Shown here piece by piece: positions 1-12,010 of a DNA stretch of 64,000 nucleotides; the first letter of the stretch is position 1, and every line of letters starts with the position of its first letter. The notes beneath the pieces are model-generated. The model was not told where the DNA came from, did not search any database, and worked only from the letters and a program-made list of their open reading frames with translations. The DNA comes from Aedes albopictus (lineage: Eukaryota; Arthropoda; Insecta; Diptera; Culicidae), in contig NC_085137.1 of the NCBI RefSeq assembly GCF_035046485.1, forward strand, positions 381,362,706-381,426,705. The letters run 5' to 3'. A program made the translations under genes and the position numbers.

Positions 1-1899
1 AGAAATTATATGTCCCGTATTTTAGACTCAAATGTCCCGATTTTATCTTGTTACTATCTGGTCAGCCTATGTACCCAAAGACTTAATCGAAGATCGCATA
101 GCGACACTTGCGACAAAAATTTAACGAACAGTTCATCTGATAAATCTTAACATTTAATAGGAATAACATCAAAAATGAAATCTTAATATTTGACTAGAAT
201 TACCAAGCGTATAATTATATTTTTCTCAAGCGTCGGATCACTTAGCGGTCTTCGAGAAAGTTTTTCGGCTTATCGTAGGCTATACTTTAACGCCCATTGT
301 CAATGTTTCCAAGAGTGCCCGCCAATATTTGACATGCAGAACGGTTATTTCCAATCGAAATCAAATTCTAGATTGAGCCAACAAAAAATCACATACAAGA
401 AGATAGGGGAATTTATGTATGTTCGGCAGTTTTGTTTTCTTTGACATGGGGGATTTTTTGGAACATGCTGAATTATATGACTAAGCAATTTGGCCCACAA
501 AAATTTCCATGACAAAGAGAACAACCGGCCGATTAGTCACCCTATAACAGAGTCGTCTGAAACCATCTCTTTGCCATTCATGACTCAGTATTTGTCAGCC
601 AAATGTCCATCAGCTTGAAGCTGAATAAACGTCCAAGTTTAACTCATCCACCTAATTGAATATTCAGCCTAGTACATGCATAAAAAATGTTAGTTCCTAT
701 CTAAACTTTTAAAACCACTTGATTTCAAGCACCTTCCTCGAATGGACTGCGTCACTCCATCTGAATTTAAATCTTCACCTTCTTCAAACACTCCTACGCT
801 TTACTTACCCCGAACCACTAAAACACAAAACGGAAACCACTCGATCTCGAGAACGTCACAAAAAGCATCTCGCAATTAATTTAATCCTCATTTAATTGTC
901 GAACGGTGTCGTCCTCTTGTGGAATTTCCTCTAATTATTTGAACACTCATTGCAGCAAACCATAGTGGGACACTACTAGACCTTCACTCGAGCCTACCGA
1001 CCTCCTCGGGCCCCCCCGGGTCGACCCGGACGGAACAGACAATCTTGGGGTAAAGGAAAAACCAGTCGGAGATACTTTCCATCACCAATGCCACCACCAG
1101 CAAGCGCCACCGACTTCCAGTCGAATAACCTTCAATGGCACACGCTCGCTCGGGAAGCAACTCGGTTCCAATTTATTGCAATTGCCCTCCTGCTCTGCAG
1201 CTGGGTTGGGTGGCCTGCAAATAGGGTGCACTGCGCAAAGTGCATCCCCATACCATGATGGGGAAAATTACAGGGCTGGTGGCGGGTCTTAGCAATTTCT
1301 GAAAAACACTGCAAAAAGTTCTAGTGTTCTAGTTCTAGAATAATTCCAGCTACCATCAGGAGTTTCTTATATGTAAAATTACAAGTGAAATTGTGGTGAC
1401 TAGTCATCGTTTTGATCATTAAGAACGTACAAATTGTGTGACCCGTAATAACCCTGGGAAAGTGTAAAGAAGAGGCAAACATAAATTTGCCAAAGAGATT
1501 CTGATGATGCACCACGAACGGAGCGTAGTCGCCGTATGCTCCTGCTACTGCAGCATTGTTGTAGAGGCGTGGTGGAGGCGTTGCAGTCGTCTCTTTCCAC
1601 AATAATCTCGATGCTGCTGCTTCTGCTGCTGGTGCTACTAGTAGTAGCCTACTACTGCAAGTGTTGAGCCTTAGTCTCTTTTCCGACAAGATGTGGGTGA
1701 ACGGACGTCCTGAGGGAGAGTTTGCTGCCAACCGATGCATCGCGATGAGGGTGGTGACCAGCGAAGAGCAAACAATGCTCTTGCCCAAAAGCACCACAGA
1801 GACGAACAGCATTATTAGTTGTGGCCCATTTTCTTTAGCACGGCTTTTTGAATTCCGGAATACTTTGTATGAGATAGGGTGATTTTACTAATAGTGCGA
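1..1899. other. Unassigned region, no gene recognised
   Basis: No coding region, tRNA or transposon end was recognised. A short GC-rich palindromic stretch lies near 1005-1035 (CGGGCCCCCCCGGGTCGACC). A minus-strand open frame at 1321-1812 includes GCA/GCT-type triplets near 1600-1650 but resembles no family I know. The rest is AT-rich. It could be intronic or intergenic DNA. Confidence 0.4.
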
Positions 1900-2275
1900 C
1901 AGTTTCATTTTACTTTCCTTACTGGTCAGCCTGTGTGTCCTCTGCTGTAATGTAGGAGTCGTCTTAATTCTATTCGGTCCATGGCTGTGCGTCTCTAGTT
2001 ACGCACTCTGCGAAGGGTCAGTAAATCGTCCTCCACTTGATCGACCCATCTAGCTCGCTGCGCACTACGTCTTGTACCGGTCGGATGGATCTCGAGAACC
2101 ATTTTAGTCGGGTTGCTGTCCGACATCCTGATGACGTGACTCGCCCACCGTAGCCTTCCGATTTTCGCGGTGTGGACGATGGTTGGTTCTCTCAGCAGCT
2201 GATGCAGCTCGCGGTTCATTCGCCTTCTCCAAGTCCCGTCTTCCATCTGCACTCCGCCGTAGATGATACGAAACG
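1900..2275 (-). mobile_element. LINE fragment A1, 3' end only (family alpha)
   Basis: This is the C-terminal end of an endonuclease/reverse-transcriptase LINE read on the minus strand. The translation between 2252 and 1995 carries WRRRMNRELHQLL, GRLRWASHVIRM and GTRRSAQRARWVDQVEDDL, the zinc-less tail typical of the RTE-like 'endonuclease-reverse transcriptase' proteins of arthropods. It closely matches the tail of copy A3 at 23.4-23.8 kb. The fragment is 5'-truncated at about 2275, where the 3' tail of copy A2 begins. The GHV motif is SHV here, so it is decayed. Confidence 0.85.
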
Positions 2276-4393
2276 CATTTTTATTATTTTCTTCATTATT
2301 ACATCTAATTCAAGATAAACTGAATCAACAATATTTCTCCATAATTCACATTTCGTGGCTTCCGTTCTCCTTTCTCGATCACGCCCTATGCTCGCCAAGT
2401 CACGCTCCACCTGGTCCGCTTATCGTGCTCTCTACGCTCCACGCCTTCTTGCGCCAACCGGATCAGTCACGAACACCATCTTTGCAGGGTTGCTGTGCGG
2501 CATTCTTGCAACATGCCCTGCCCACCGTATCCTTCCGGCCTTGGCCACCTTCCGGATGCTGGGTGCGCCGTAAAGTGCAGCGAGCTCGTGGTTCATTCTT
2601 CTTCGCCACACACAATTATCCTGCACACCGCAGAAGGTCGTCCTTAATACGCGTCGCTCAAAAACTCCGAGTGCTTGTAGGTCCTCCTCGAGCATGGCCC
2701 ATGTCTTGTGTCTGTAGAGGATCACCGGTCTTATCAGCGTCTTGTACATGGTGCATTTGGTGCGAGGGTAATTTTTTTACGACCGCAGCTTCTTTTGGAG
2801 TCCAGGCACGACTTAAACTGATGATGTGCCTTCGTCTTTCACGGCTAGCGTTGTTGCCAGCCGTCAGTAAGGATCCGAGGTAGACGAATTGCTCCACCAC
2901 CTCGAAGGAATCCTCGTATATCTTCACATTACCGTCTAGGTAGGACCCGGCCGCGTTCGGCTCCTCCTATCAGCATACACTTTGTTATGTACGCATTCGC
3001 CAACAGTCCGACATTTGCTGCTTCGTGTTTCTGGGTGTATACAATACAGCCACCATTCCAAATGTTTTGGCGAAAAGGTCCATGTCATCTGCGAATCACA
3101 CAAATTGACCGGATTTTGTGAAAATTGTACCCCGGCTGAAGATCTGGTCCGTTGTCGACCGACCGTCGATGCAGCCGGCTTGATAACTTCCCACGAACTC
3201 ATTCGTTCTAGGTGACAGACGACGGACGATGATCCGGGATAGCACCTTGTAGGCAGCATTCAGAATGGTGATCGCTCTGCAGATCTCACATTCCCAATGG
3301 TCGCCTTTCTTGTGAATGGGGTAGATTATCCCTTCCCTCCTCTTCTACGGTAGCTTTTCGGTTTCCCAGATCCTGACTAGCAACCGCCACGGACACCTCT
3401 GGCAAACTTTTCTGGTCGTATCTTGATGAGTTCAGTTGCAATACCATCCTTACCAGCTACTTTGTTGGTTTTTAGCTGGTGAATGATATCCTAAACTCTT
3501 CTCACCGTGGGAGTTGGCTCATTTCCGTCTTCTGCTGCATTGGCGTAGTCGTTCGCTCCGCTGTCATGGTCTCCCGTGCCTACGTCCTCCACGCCATTCT
3601 GGTGCTTTTCGAATTGCTGCTTTCACCTTCCGATTCCGACTTCTGTGTTTCTTGAGAATGGCACATTAGTTCCATTTCCTGGCATTCTGCTTCTTCCAGG
3701 CGGCACTTTATCTCCCCAAGAGGTGGGTCTGCTGTTTCCGCTTCTGTTTGTGATGTTCCACGTTCTGCCGAGTTCCTTGCTGCTGCGTTCCGGGCTCCTT
3801 ACCACCCGCGCTGCGTTCTCTTCAAAATCGCTCTGCACTCGTCGTCGAACTATTCGTTCCTTCAACTCCTAGCAACATACCCGATGGTACTCTCGGCTGC
3901 GTCGTTGATGACTGTCTTTACTGTACTCCAGCAGTCATCTACAGCGGCTACATTGAGCTCGCTTTCGTCTGGCAACGATGCCTCGAGATCCTGCGCATCT
4001 GCTGAGGTGACATCCAGTTGTTTCAGTCGCTCTTAGATTGTACCGTGGTGGTCGTCGGTATCGTACATTGTTGATGACGGAATGTTTTGAGCGCAGTTCG
4101 AGTTGATGTTAGCACCACGATTGGTCCTGACGTTGATAATGTCGGAGAAGTGCCGTTCGTCAATCAGAACGTGGTCGATTTGCGAATCCGTCAACTGTGG
4201 TGATCTCCAGGTGTGACGATACAGGAGACTGTACTGAAAAAAGGCGATATCAATAAGTCGTAGGCCATTTCTGTTCGCCTGCTGGTGGCCGTTAAACTAC
4301 CTGAGCGTCCTGAGATCTCCTATGATGATCTTGATACGCGGAAGCCCCTCGGATGCAATGAGCAAAAAAGTTGTTTTTGAACAGTGCTTACTT
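2276..4393 (-). mobile_element. LINE fragment A2, endonuclease to 3' tail (family alpha)
   Basis: Read on the minus strand from right to left. The end of an apurinic-type endonuclease lies near 4100-4300, with SQIDHVLIDERHFSDIINVR followed by a decayed dyad region. It is followed by the RT linker (about 3600-3900), RT remnants including a SGTIFTKSGQ-like segment (about 3070-3120), and the C-terminal tail at 2749-2432 (YKTLIRPVILY, ALGVFERRVLRT, GRIRWAGHVARMPHSNPAK). A TAATAA-rich 3' tail at 2276-2300 abuts A1. Many stops and frameshifts are present, and the tail sequence belongs to a different subfamily from A1 and A3. Boundaries are approximate on the right, where the 3' end of LINE B1 starts. 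Confidence 0.8.
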
Positions 4394-4439
4394 ACTTTCA
4401 GTCCTGAGCATCCATGATGATGCAGAGGGCCGAATTGAA

Positions 4440-6173
4440 AGCCATCATCGCCTTGATCTGTGGCCAGGTCACATTTCAATTGACTTCCTTTATTTCTTTG
4501 TTGAGGCTGCGCAGCCATGAGCCTCTGGGTCCAACTCAGCTGCGATGTCCTGTTGGGTTCCATTCTAATGCTTGTTTGCAGATTTCGTTTCCGCCCCTGC
4601 GTAGATTGTGGCTGACCCACCTCCACTTTCGCTCCCGAATTTCTACCGCTATCGACATGTGATGTCATCGATGATGGATCAACACGTTGGAGATTCAATT
4701 ATGAGGCCACCATGCACGAATTATATACCGCAGGCATCTATTGATGAAGACATGCAGCCGTTGAGTCTTCCCCGCTGATACACACCAGGTTTCACTGGCG
4801 TATAGCTGCACAGATTTCACGTTCGAGTTGAAAATTCGGATTTTGGTGCGTCGACTAATATGGTTGTTTTTCCATACATTTCTTAAATTCCAACGGCAAC
4901 CTTTGCCTTCTTGATCCGTGCACCTATGTCGATCTTGGTGCCGCCATTTGGCTACCAAGATATTGGAAGCTTTCAAAATTCTCCACTGATTGCCCAGCTA
5001 CCGTAAAGCTGGAAGGGTTGACCGTGTTTACATCCAACGATTTGGTCTTGTTGACGTTGATGGTAAGACCTGCCGCTGAGGAGCGATTGGCAAGATCATC
5101 GAGCTTGGTCTGCATATCAGAGCACCGTTGAGCTAGGAGAGCAACGTCATCAGCCAGTTCGAAGTCATTTAGGTGCTCCATGGTAATGGGCTGCCAAAGC
5201 AATCTACGATTTGGTTCACGGTCAATCGCACCTACCAGGATCTCGTCGATTACGATGAGGAGCAGTAGCGGTGATAGTATACATCCTGGCCTCACTCCAG
5301 CAACGACCCGAATGGGATCGGACAAAACACCGTCATGCAGTACTCTGCACGACAATGCCCTGTACTGTGCTTCAATGAGGCCGATGATTTTTTTCAGGGA
5401 GACCCTTGGGCCTGAAGGCTTCCCACATGTTTCTGTGATTGAAAGGGTCAAAAGTTTTTTCGTTATCAATTAACACTAGGTAGAGAGACTCTTGGAATTC
5501 ATTGATTTGCTCCAGGATAATACGGAGCGTGACAATATATGGTCAACACAGGAATGTCCGGTACGGAATCCTGCTTGCTGCCGTCGGAGAGTTGCGTCAA
5601 TCTTCTCATGTATCCGGTTAACGGTTAACCGTTATGTGTCCGACAAACTTTTTGTATTTTTCTACACCGTGCTTTTTAAATGGACGCTGGGTACCCGGGT
5701 GCCCCGTTGGCAACATAAGGGTTTAGGATCACTTTGCAGAGGACTTTGAGAACGATACACAGTAACATGATGCCCCGCCAATTATCGGATACTGTCAGGT
5801 CACCCTTTTTGGGTACCTTTACTAAGACGCCTCGCATCCAGTCGGCCAGAAATGTCGCGGTTTCCCATGTGTTGCAGAATAATTGATGCTGTAGTTGTGC
5901 GGATACTGCGGTGTCAACTTTGAGCATCTCAGCTGATATGCGTTCGACACCTGGGGCCCTGTTTGATTTCATGCTACGCATGGCTGTTTCTTTCTCCTGC
6001 ACTGATGGAACTTCGGTGGTGACACGGGTAATGCGTCGAACCTTTGGCGAATCATGCTGAGGTGTTGATGGCGTGGCCGACACTTGAAAAAGCTTTCCAA
6101 AGTGCTCGAACCAGCGTTTCAACTGGTCAGCCGGATCGATTAGTAACTGTCCAGACGTGTCTTTCACGGGCAT
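4440..6173 (-). pseudogene. Reverse transcriptase and C-terminal domain of LINE B1
   Basis: Minus-strand translation gives SMKSNRAPGVERISAEMLK, VLVKVPKKGDLTVSDNWRGI and a RT core with AGVRPGCILSPLLLLIVID. The catalytic A/B/C region has the metal-binding motif as LADDVALL. The thumb follows (SLDVNTVNPSSFTVAGQSVE, FQYLGSQMAA, SRRTKIRIFNSNVKSV) and then a C-terminal QRLHVFINRCLRYIIRAW segment. The frame is broken near 5640-5700, where about 60 bp of unrelated-looking sequence replaces the palm-finger junction, and again near 4920. The LADD reading is shared in both copies, so it may be the family state rather than damage. Confidence 0.85.
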
Positions 6174-6481
6174 TGTTGCATTCCTCTTGGTCCCACTAAG
6201 GTGACGTGAGACATCGTTGAAGAGACAAATGTCACCGGTATTTGCGGCTTTCTCGCCTTCGTTGGCTAGGGAGTCTGCCCACGTTTTTTGTCCCGCCTAC
6301 ATGAGCGCTTCACTTCCTTCTCGAGAGCCGATTAGCGGTGACAGGTTATGGCTTTGGCCCCTCGTGTTTTCGCTCGCTCTATCGTGACTTTGGCGTTCCC
6401 TCACTCCTCTATCTTCCTTCAGATGTCATCTGCTATCCACTGCTTTCTTCGGGTGCGTAGCTCACCCAAATTATTGTAGCC

Positions 6482-8049
6482 CGGTGATTCCCAAAGTGGG
6501 TGAAATCGCCCCCCGGGGGGCGAAAATCAGGTCAAAGGGGGCGAAAATTAGGAAAACCAAAATTTGGGGGGCGAAAATAATAAAAAGGGGGCGATTTTTT
6601 AAATAATTGAGAATTACAAAAAGTATTGGAATACAAGTCCAGAATCTAAACTGAATCATCATAGCTCCCTGACATTCCAAGTTTTATTGTTTCTAGGATT
6701 TTTGAAAAATGTCTGTTTCGAAATCGGCAAATTTTTAACATGATTTTAAATATTTATCTGGACTTTTCGATAAAATTCCAAGAAAAAACAAATAAGACTG
6801 CTGCATGAATTTCCAAAAGAATTCCTAGTAGTTCTGAAGATCCAATAAATTCGAATATTTATGATTGATTTTTGTCCAAATTATGAAAGAAACAGGGTTT
6901 GTTATTGACTTGATAAGAAAGTTTTGTTTTTAATTTTCATGTTTATTTTTATCATGCAAATTTGATTAAAAAACAAAGTTTAAGATGAACCTTAGAGCGC
7001 TTTTCAGGTAGAAGTTCGAAGCTTCTCGGAGGAATTCCAAACATTGCTAATTACTAGGAGCAATTTTGAAAGTTGTCCACAAATTCAGCGTTGAATTCCC
7101 CTCAAAACCGAGTATGAACATGACTGCGTGTCTGCATATCTACTTATTAACCAATAAAAAGTGCTCCAATTCATAGGAAGCTTGTCAGTTTGCATCACTG
7201 GATTATCTTTATTTTAAATTACTAAATTGAATTACATTGGAAAATACATCAATATCTTCCTTAGTTGGACTTGTACTAGTACTTGTGACCAAACATCTGG
7301 GGTTTTATAGTATCCCCTTTTAGAATACTGGTAAAACATCTGGTTGAGAATAACGAGTGTTCGTAAATGTTCACAGTCCATTCTGATTTGCTCGATTTTG
7401 TTCAAAAATATGTATCAATAGACAATCGATGCATTTGCATAGCAACTTAATAAAAATGAGAGCGATACTAATTTAGATACATAAAATACCAAAGGCTGAA
7501 AGTCTCTATAATTAAGACAAATCAATCAATCAACCAAATAGAGGGCTTTTAAGGTGAAACTGGAAGCATTTCCTCATTTTTTTGATTCTTGATTTTTTTT
7601 ATTAAATAACAAAGCAATATTTTCAAAATCGGTTTTCGTGCACATGTAGAGCATGGATCAAGGTATCTTCTGAATTTTTTTTGTGGTGGAAAAAGTTTTC
7701 CATTTTGGCAGAAACCATTTTTTTGTGAAATTTTATTCAAAAATGGTTTCTGCAAAAACGAAAAACAATTTCCACCACGAAAAAAAAATCAGGAGATACC
7801 TTGATCCATACTCTAGATGAGTACGAAAACCGATTTTGAAAATATTGCTTCGTTAATTTATAAAAAATCAAAAACAAAAAAGTGAGGAAATGGATCCAAA
7901 TGGAACCAAAAAGTGAGGAAATGGGCCTGGGTCCGCTAAGTAAACTTTCAATTTTTTATTGTGGAAAAATTTAATCTCTTTTAAGGGGGCGAAAAAGTTT
8001 TTCTCAAGCTCCAAGGGGGCGATACCTCCTAAAAGTTTGAGAAACACTG
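6482..8049. mobile_element. Non-autonomous hAT-type element inside LINE B1
   Basis: The ends are CGGTGATTCCCAAAGTGGG on the left and, as the reverse complement of the right end, CAGTGTTTCTCAAACTTTT. These are hAT-type termini. An 8-bp duplication flanks it with one mismatch: TTGTAGCC at 6474-6481 and TTTTAGCC at 8050-8057. LINE B2 at about 53.88 kb has the empty-site sequence, confirming the boundary. G-runs (GGGGGCGAAAA) recur just inside both ends. No transposase ORF is present, so mobilisation would need an enzyme supplied elsewhere. It contains a large hairpin (7568-7902) and a short LINE 3'-tail-like piece near 7500-7540. Confidence 0.9.
7568..7902. repeat. Long inverted repeat (hairpin) inside the hAT element
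   Basis: Two arms of roughly 155-165 bp face each other across a short centre near 7722-7742. Matching landmarks include CAAAATCGGTTTTCGTGCAC with its mirror near 7828-7848, ATCAAGGTATCTTCTGA with its mirror near 7785-7805, and AGAAACCATTTTT with its mirror near 7743. Small indels and mismatches separate the arms. A transcript crossing this would fold into a long imperfect double-stranded RNA. Confidence 0.85.
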
Positions 8050-8079
8050 TTTTAGCCGGTAGCGGTGAAGGCGCTCTTG

Positions 8080-8760
8080 ATGGCGCTCCATTGATCTTCT
8101 ACGCTTCCACCTTCCGGAATATCCGCAGCACGGTTCTCCAGCTCCTCGACGAAGGACCTTTTCGCCGCAGCGTCTTCCAGTCAACGTGTGTTGAACCGGC
8201 GCCCGATTTTCTCCTCTTGTCCTCTTGTTGGAATCTTATCCACGGCAGCATTCAGTTGACTGTAAAATTTCTCTTTGTTTTACAATTCATCATCATCGGT
8301 TGGCGGGTAACATTTGATCATGGTAAGGTGTCGAACCCGTGTTCTGAATCTGGCTACAATTATCCTCTCATTAATCGGTTCTTACTTCATGAGTGCTGCG
8401 TGGGCGTAAGCGCTGAGCAGGAAACCAACGCCACGGTGACGAGGAGCGTGTTCACCTCGTAGGCCAGAGTATAGCAAAATTTGGCCCGACGCCAATCTGG
8501 GTGCTCCAAAGTTCGACCAACGGACTTTGCTCAGTCCTAGGATCTCAAGCTTCATACGGCATGCCTCATTGGCTAGTTGTGCCAGTTTACCCTGCTGGGC
8601 TAGGGTTAATACATTCCAACTTCCAATTCTTGTCCGTTGTTACGCGCAAAAAGTCGTTGCCGTTGAATCAGTACAAAATCTTTCATCTTCGGTATCTGGA
8701 ACGCTTTTTAGGTTTCGGAAACAGTAGGTTGTTTGCCTAAGGTCTCCTATCCACCGTGGT
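8080..8760 (-). pseudogene. Endonuclease domain of LINE B1
   Basis: Minus-strand reading from about 8760 gives the N-terminal part of an exonuclease-endonuclease-phosphatase fold endonuclease (EILGLSEVRW-like, where the Glu of the SExRW motif is the usual metal ligand). It continues through a GVGFLLS core. The same segments occur in copy B2 at 55736-55536. Stops and frameshifts interrupt it. The role in an active element would be nicking target DNA for target-primed reverse transcription. Confidence 0.7.
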
Positions 8761-9025
8761 GAGCTGCCACCTTAGGTATAGCTTAGGATAGAGGAACATT
8801 TTATACTCAGTTTGAACTGCACCTCCTTGGTGAACAAACGCTCGGGTCGTACCTCCTCAATCTGGCTGAAGTCAGAAGGACAACATTGCCTAGGCTGCAC
8901 TACCAGCAAAGCACATAACTTCTAGTTGGCGGTCCTTGTCATCGATTGACCCGTGGAAGCATGAGATGGGAGCTTGTGAGGACTAGAGCTATGTTAGACG
9001 CTATCCTTATAGACTCACTGTTTTG

Positions 9026-9221
9026 CAGCCCTCTTATAGTATGCCAGTAGTCAAATACTTTCGATTTTAGCGTTTTGTTATAAATAAATGCTATCAAAGT
9101 TGCAACTTGTGCAGTAGAAATCCACACCGAAAAAATTTCAAACTTAAAGATTATGTAGTTGCCAACCTTATAATTCATAAGACTCCAGAAGTATTGTTTT
9201 TATGTGTGTGGCTATAAACAC
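9026..9221. other. Unassigned spacer between LINE B1 and a MITE
   Basis: About 200 bp of AT-rich sequence follow the 5' end of LINE B1. No repeat, exon or RNA feature was recognised. It is presumably the pre-insertion host sequence or an older decayed repeat. Confidence 0.4.
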
Positions 9222-9223
9222 TA

Positions 9224-9988
9224 GCGTGGTTCAAAAAATCGTTTTTGCTCCACACCGCTTATTCGATTCTTAACCAGATTCTAAGCCTTCTCCCAAAAAT
9301 TGAGCTGATTTGGTTGAAAATTCAGAGTGCACAAGCCCTTCTAAGTTTGTATGGGAATTACTATGGGAAAAGGACGTTTTTCATTCAATTGACCGTAGCA
9401 TTTCCCCAGGTGCCCTAGAGTGTTAGTTGACCCTTGATAGTCCTAGGCTTCTCTATCAGCTACAACTTTGCCGAAGACCACATTCAAATCGGACGCCTCA
9501 TTAATTAGTTATTGATTTGTATCCAGAATGAAAATCTTTGATCATGATGGTTACATTATTCGATGGGCATCACTGCAATTTGCCTTGAAACATAGTAGCC
9601 ATGATTTCGGTGTGCTATCTTTGGCGCCATGTGCAGCAATGTTGCCTGCTGGGAAGCTGAACGATCACTGTTAAAGTTTCTCCTGTTGGATACAAATCAA
9701 TAACTAATTAATGAGATGTCCGATTTGAATGTGGTCTTCGGCAAAGTTGTAGCTGATAGAGAAGCCTAGGACTATCAAGGGTCAACTAACATTCTAGGGC
9801 ACCTGGGGAAATGCTACGGTCAATTGAATGAAAAACGTCCTTTTCCCATAGTAATTCCCATACAAACTTTGAAGGGCTTGTGCACTCTCAATTTTTAACC
9901 CAATCAGCTCAATTTTTGGGAGAAGGCTTAGAATCTGGTTATGAATCGAATAAGCGGTGTGGAGCAAAAACGATTTTTTGAACCACGC
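9224..9988. mobile_element. Long palindromic MITE, 301-bp arms, TA duplication
   Basis: Arms at 9224-9524 and 9688-9988 are the same length (301 bp) and nearly identical in inverted orientation, separated by a 164-bp centre. The termini are GCGTGGTTCAAAAAATCG and its complement. TA dinucleotides flank both ends (9222-9223, 9989-9990), and CACTA/TAATAAACAC context marks the junctions. The TA duplication and no ORF suggest a non-autonomous IS630-Tc1-mariner-type or similar element. The whole unit can fold into one hairpin. Confidence 0.92.
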
Positions 9989-10169
9989 TAATAAACACTA
10001 TGTCGAGCATTTTATACTGTATGCGTTGATCAATAAGTAGTATGTTCGTTTTTATATCGTTTATGTTCGCGCAAACATAAAAATTATAACGGATTTCGTT
10101 ATAGTTAAAAATTATAGAAGTTCACACATAATTATAATGATTGGATTAGACTCGGTTTAGACATGGTTT

Positions 10170-10940
10170 CTAACCAGGTTTGCAACGGCTGAAAATTCTG
10201 CAAACGCCATTACAGCCAGAGTGGAAGGTAAAGTTAATTTCTTATTAATTGTTAGCCAATATATGAACATTTTTGATTATTTTCAGAAAATCATCATGCG
10301 GAGGCCGGCCAGCTTGCAGTAGCTTCGGGGGATAAGCTGGGGACAACCATCAAAGCGATATTGGAAGACAAGAGCGAAATCCGGAGGAAGCACCAGCAGT
10401 CCGGAGATCAGCGAGTGGATTATAGCAGCGTTATCTCCTCCGGATCCGCCATCGACTGCCTACTCCATCGAGAACACTTGTCCTTTAATTCTCGGTTAAG
10501 GGACAAAAGGGACGGCGAGATGAGAAGTTCATTACCAGCGTACCCACTTCGACGACAGGTGTACCGCACTGCGAACGGTCCCAGTATCCGGAATTTTTTC
10601 TCCTAAAGATATCTATCAGGTAATTTAAGATAATTGCTATTGATGCCACTGTTATTTCTCAAATGGTTTATTTTTTTAATTTTCAGAATCATCCTCAGAA
10701 TGGGGCAGCCGTACACAAGATCAAGAAACAGAAAAACTTCGTGGGAAACAGCATCCCCTGGAACGACGGTGGTGAGAAACAACATCCCCCCTGCCTTGCC
10801 TTATTCCGTGGCTGGAACCTAGGCCGGAATGACACGACACTATATACAGCGTTAAAAGCAGCGAGAAAAGGAAAAATAGCTACAATTATATGTAGGTTGT
10901 ACATATTATTTTCACTTGTTCCAATAAACGATTAATAATA
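10170..10940 (+). pseudogene. Candidate three-exon gene with one frameshift
   Basis: Three open segments are joined by two short introns with good signals. Intron 1 is 10228-10286 (GTAAAG...TTTTCAG, 59 nt) and intron 2 is 10620-10686 (GTAATT...TTTTCAG, 67 nt). The exon 1 frame enters exon 2 (10287-10619) in phase and reads ENHHAEAGQLAVASGDKLG onward. It then hits TAA at 10604. Loss of one T in the run of six at 10593-10598 would remove that stop and also bring exon 2 into phase with exon 3 (10687 on, NHPQNGAAVHKIKKQKNFVG). An AATAAA lies at 10923-10928. No start codon was identified upstream and the protein is basic with no family I recognise. It may be a decayed gene, an assembly error, or chance. 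Confidence 0.45.
10923..10928 (+). terminator. AATAAA polyadenylation signal of the candidate gene
   Basis: A canonical AATAAA sits just after the open segment of exon 3 and before AT-rich sequence. Its position supports transcription of the candidate gene to the right. AATAAA is common by chance in AT-rich DNA, so the support is modest. Confidence 0.35.
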
Positions 10941-12010
10941 TTTTGATAAAATTATTTGTTTTCGTTTGTTTATGGCTCGAATAATGATTTTTATGTAAAG
11001 TTGACACATAGTTTTTATATACCGCTTATGCATAAATGTCATAAAGCTCAAACATAAATTTTATTCATCACGTCAATAAATTTCATTTGATTTCATGCAT
11101 AAATTTCATGTGTAAGAAAATTTATAAAATTTATGTTTCCAAACATACTTTTTAAAGGTGATGACAAATTGCAAAAAAATATGTGGTTTCACACATAATA
11201 GTTATACGGAAAATATCCTCAGTGCACGATTTTTTTGAAAACCGTTGAGTTCACTATACGATATGCGCTGTAGATCAACACTTGAAATCTTGATTTTCAC
11301 AGAATGGAAATCAACAAGGACAGAATTCTACAACGCACCAGCGTTCAACGGTAAGCTTGGCTGTGTAATCAGAAAGCTACGGCATGATTATAAACAACTT
11401 TCGTTTCGTACAGTAAATTAAAGCCATATCAAAACACCAACCAGTCCCTATAATTAGCACCGCACCCTAGAAAGCATGTCTATTTCAATGAATTGCGCGC
11501 AAGATGTGGTTGGGAAAAATTAAAAGCGATTGCAATAACCGCACAAGCCAAAGTCATTCAGCCAGCAGCATCCGAACGAATGGTATTAGGTACCTACCAG
11601 CCAAAGAGGATATTCCATTCCGATAGACGACGACGAGGACGACGCCGATGCGTTGCTATGGTCGTAGCCAGCGTGTGGCGTGTCCTGCACGATATAGATC
11701 TACATACATCTTCTTAACAATGCAATGCGATGGTGGCGACGCACGGTATACTGGTGGTGGCTCAATGAAGCGAAAATCGAAAGAATCGGATCGGCAAATG
11801 GGAAGAAAAGAAGGAATCGATAATGGGCGGAAAAACGTGCCACACAGCAGTCTATCCGCGTTAGATCCGTATATTCTACGGGCCGGGCGGTTGGTATGCG
11901 GAATTCCATTCCACAACCGCATTCAAATGGATGTGCTTTGCGACATTAGGGTGGGTCAACTGAAAATAGCAAATTCGAACGAAGAAGAGACTTATTTGAA
12001 TAGATTCTCG
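10941..12010. other. Unassigned region before the CTT tract
   Basis: AT-rich sequence with several ATAAATTTCATG-like repeats (about 11030-11140) is followed by more GC-balanced sequence from 11300. An open frame at 11493-11717, rich in arginine from GACGACGACGAGGACG-type codons, has no recognisable domain. Nothing can be assigned with confidence. Confidence 0.35.

Larger units (their letters stand above)
4394..9025 (-). mobile_element. LINE B1, near full length (family beta, RTE-like)
   Basis: A minus-strand LINE with endonuclease (about 8760-8080), linker (8080-8050 and 6480-6180), RT (6173-4924) and C-terminal tail (4976-4400). Removing the hAT insertion at 6482-8049 leaves about 3.06 kb, the size of an RTE-clade element with a single ORF. 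Both ends match those of copy B2 (51.95-56.16 kb): the 5' ends stop at the same CAGCCC point and the 3' ends at the same CTGAAR point. B1 is therefore probably full length. Clade assignment is inferred from size, domain order and tail. No clear target duplication was found. Multiple stops make it inactive. Confidence 0.85.

Noticed and set aside
1132..1882. Overlapping open frames on both strands as a gene
   Set aside because: No domain, no convincing start context or splice signals were found.
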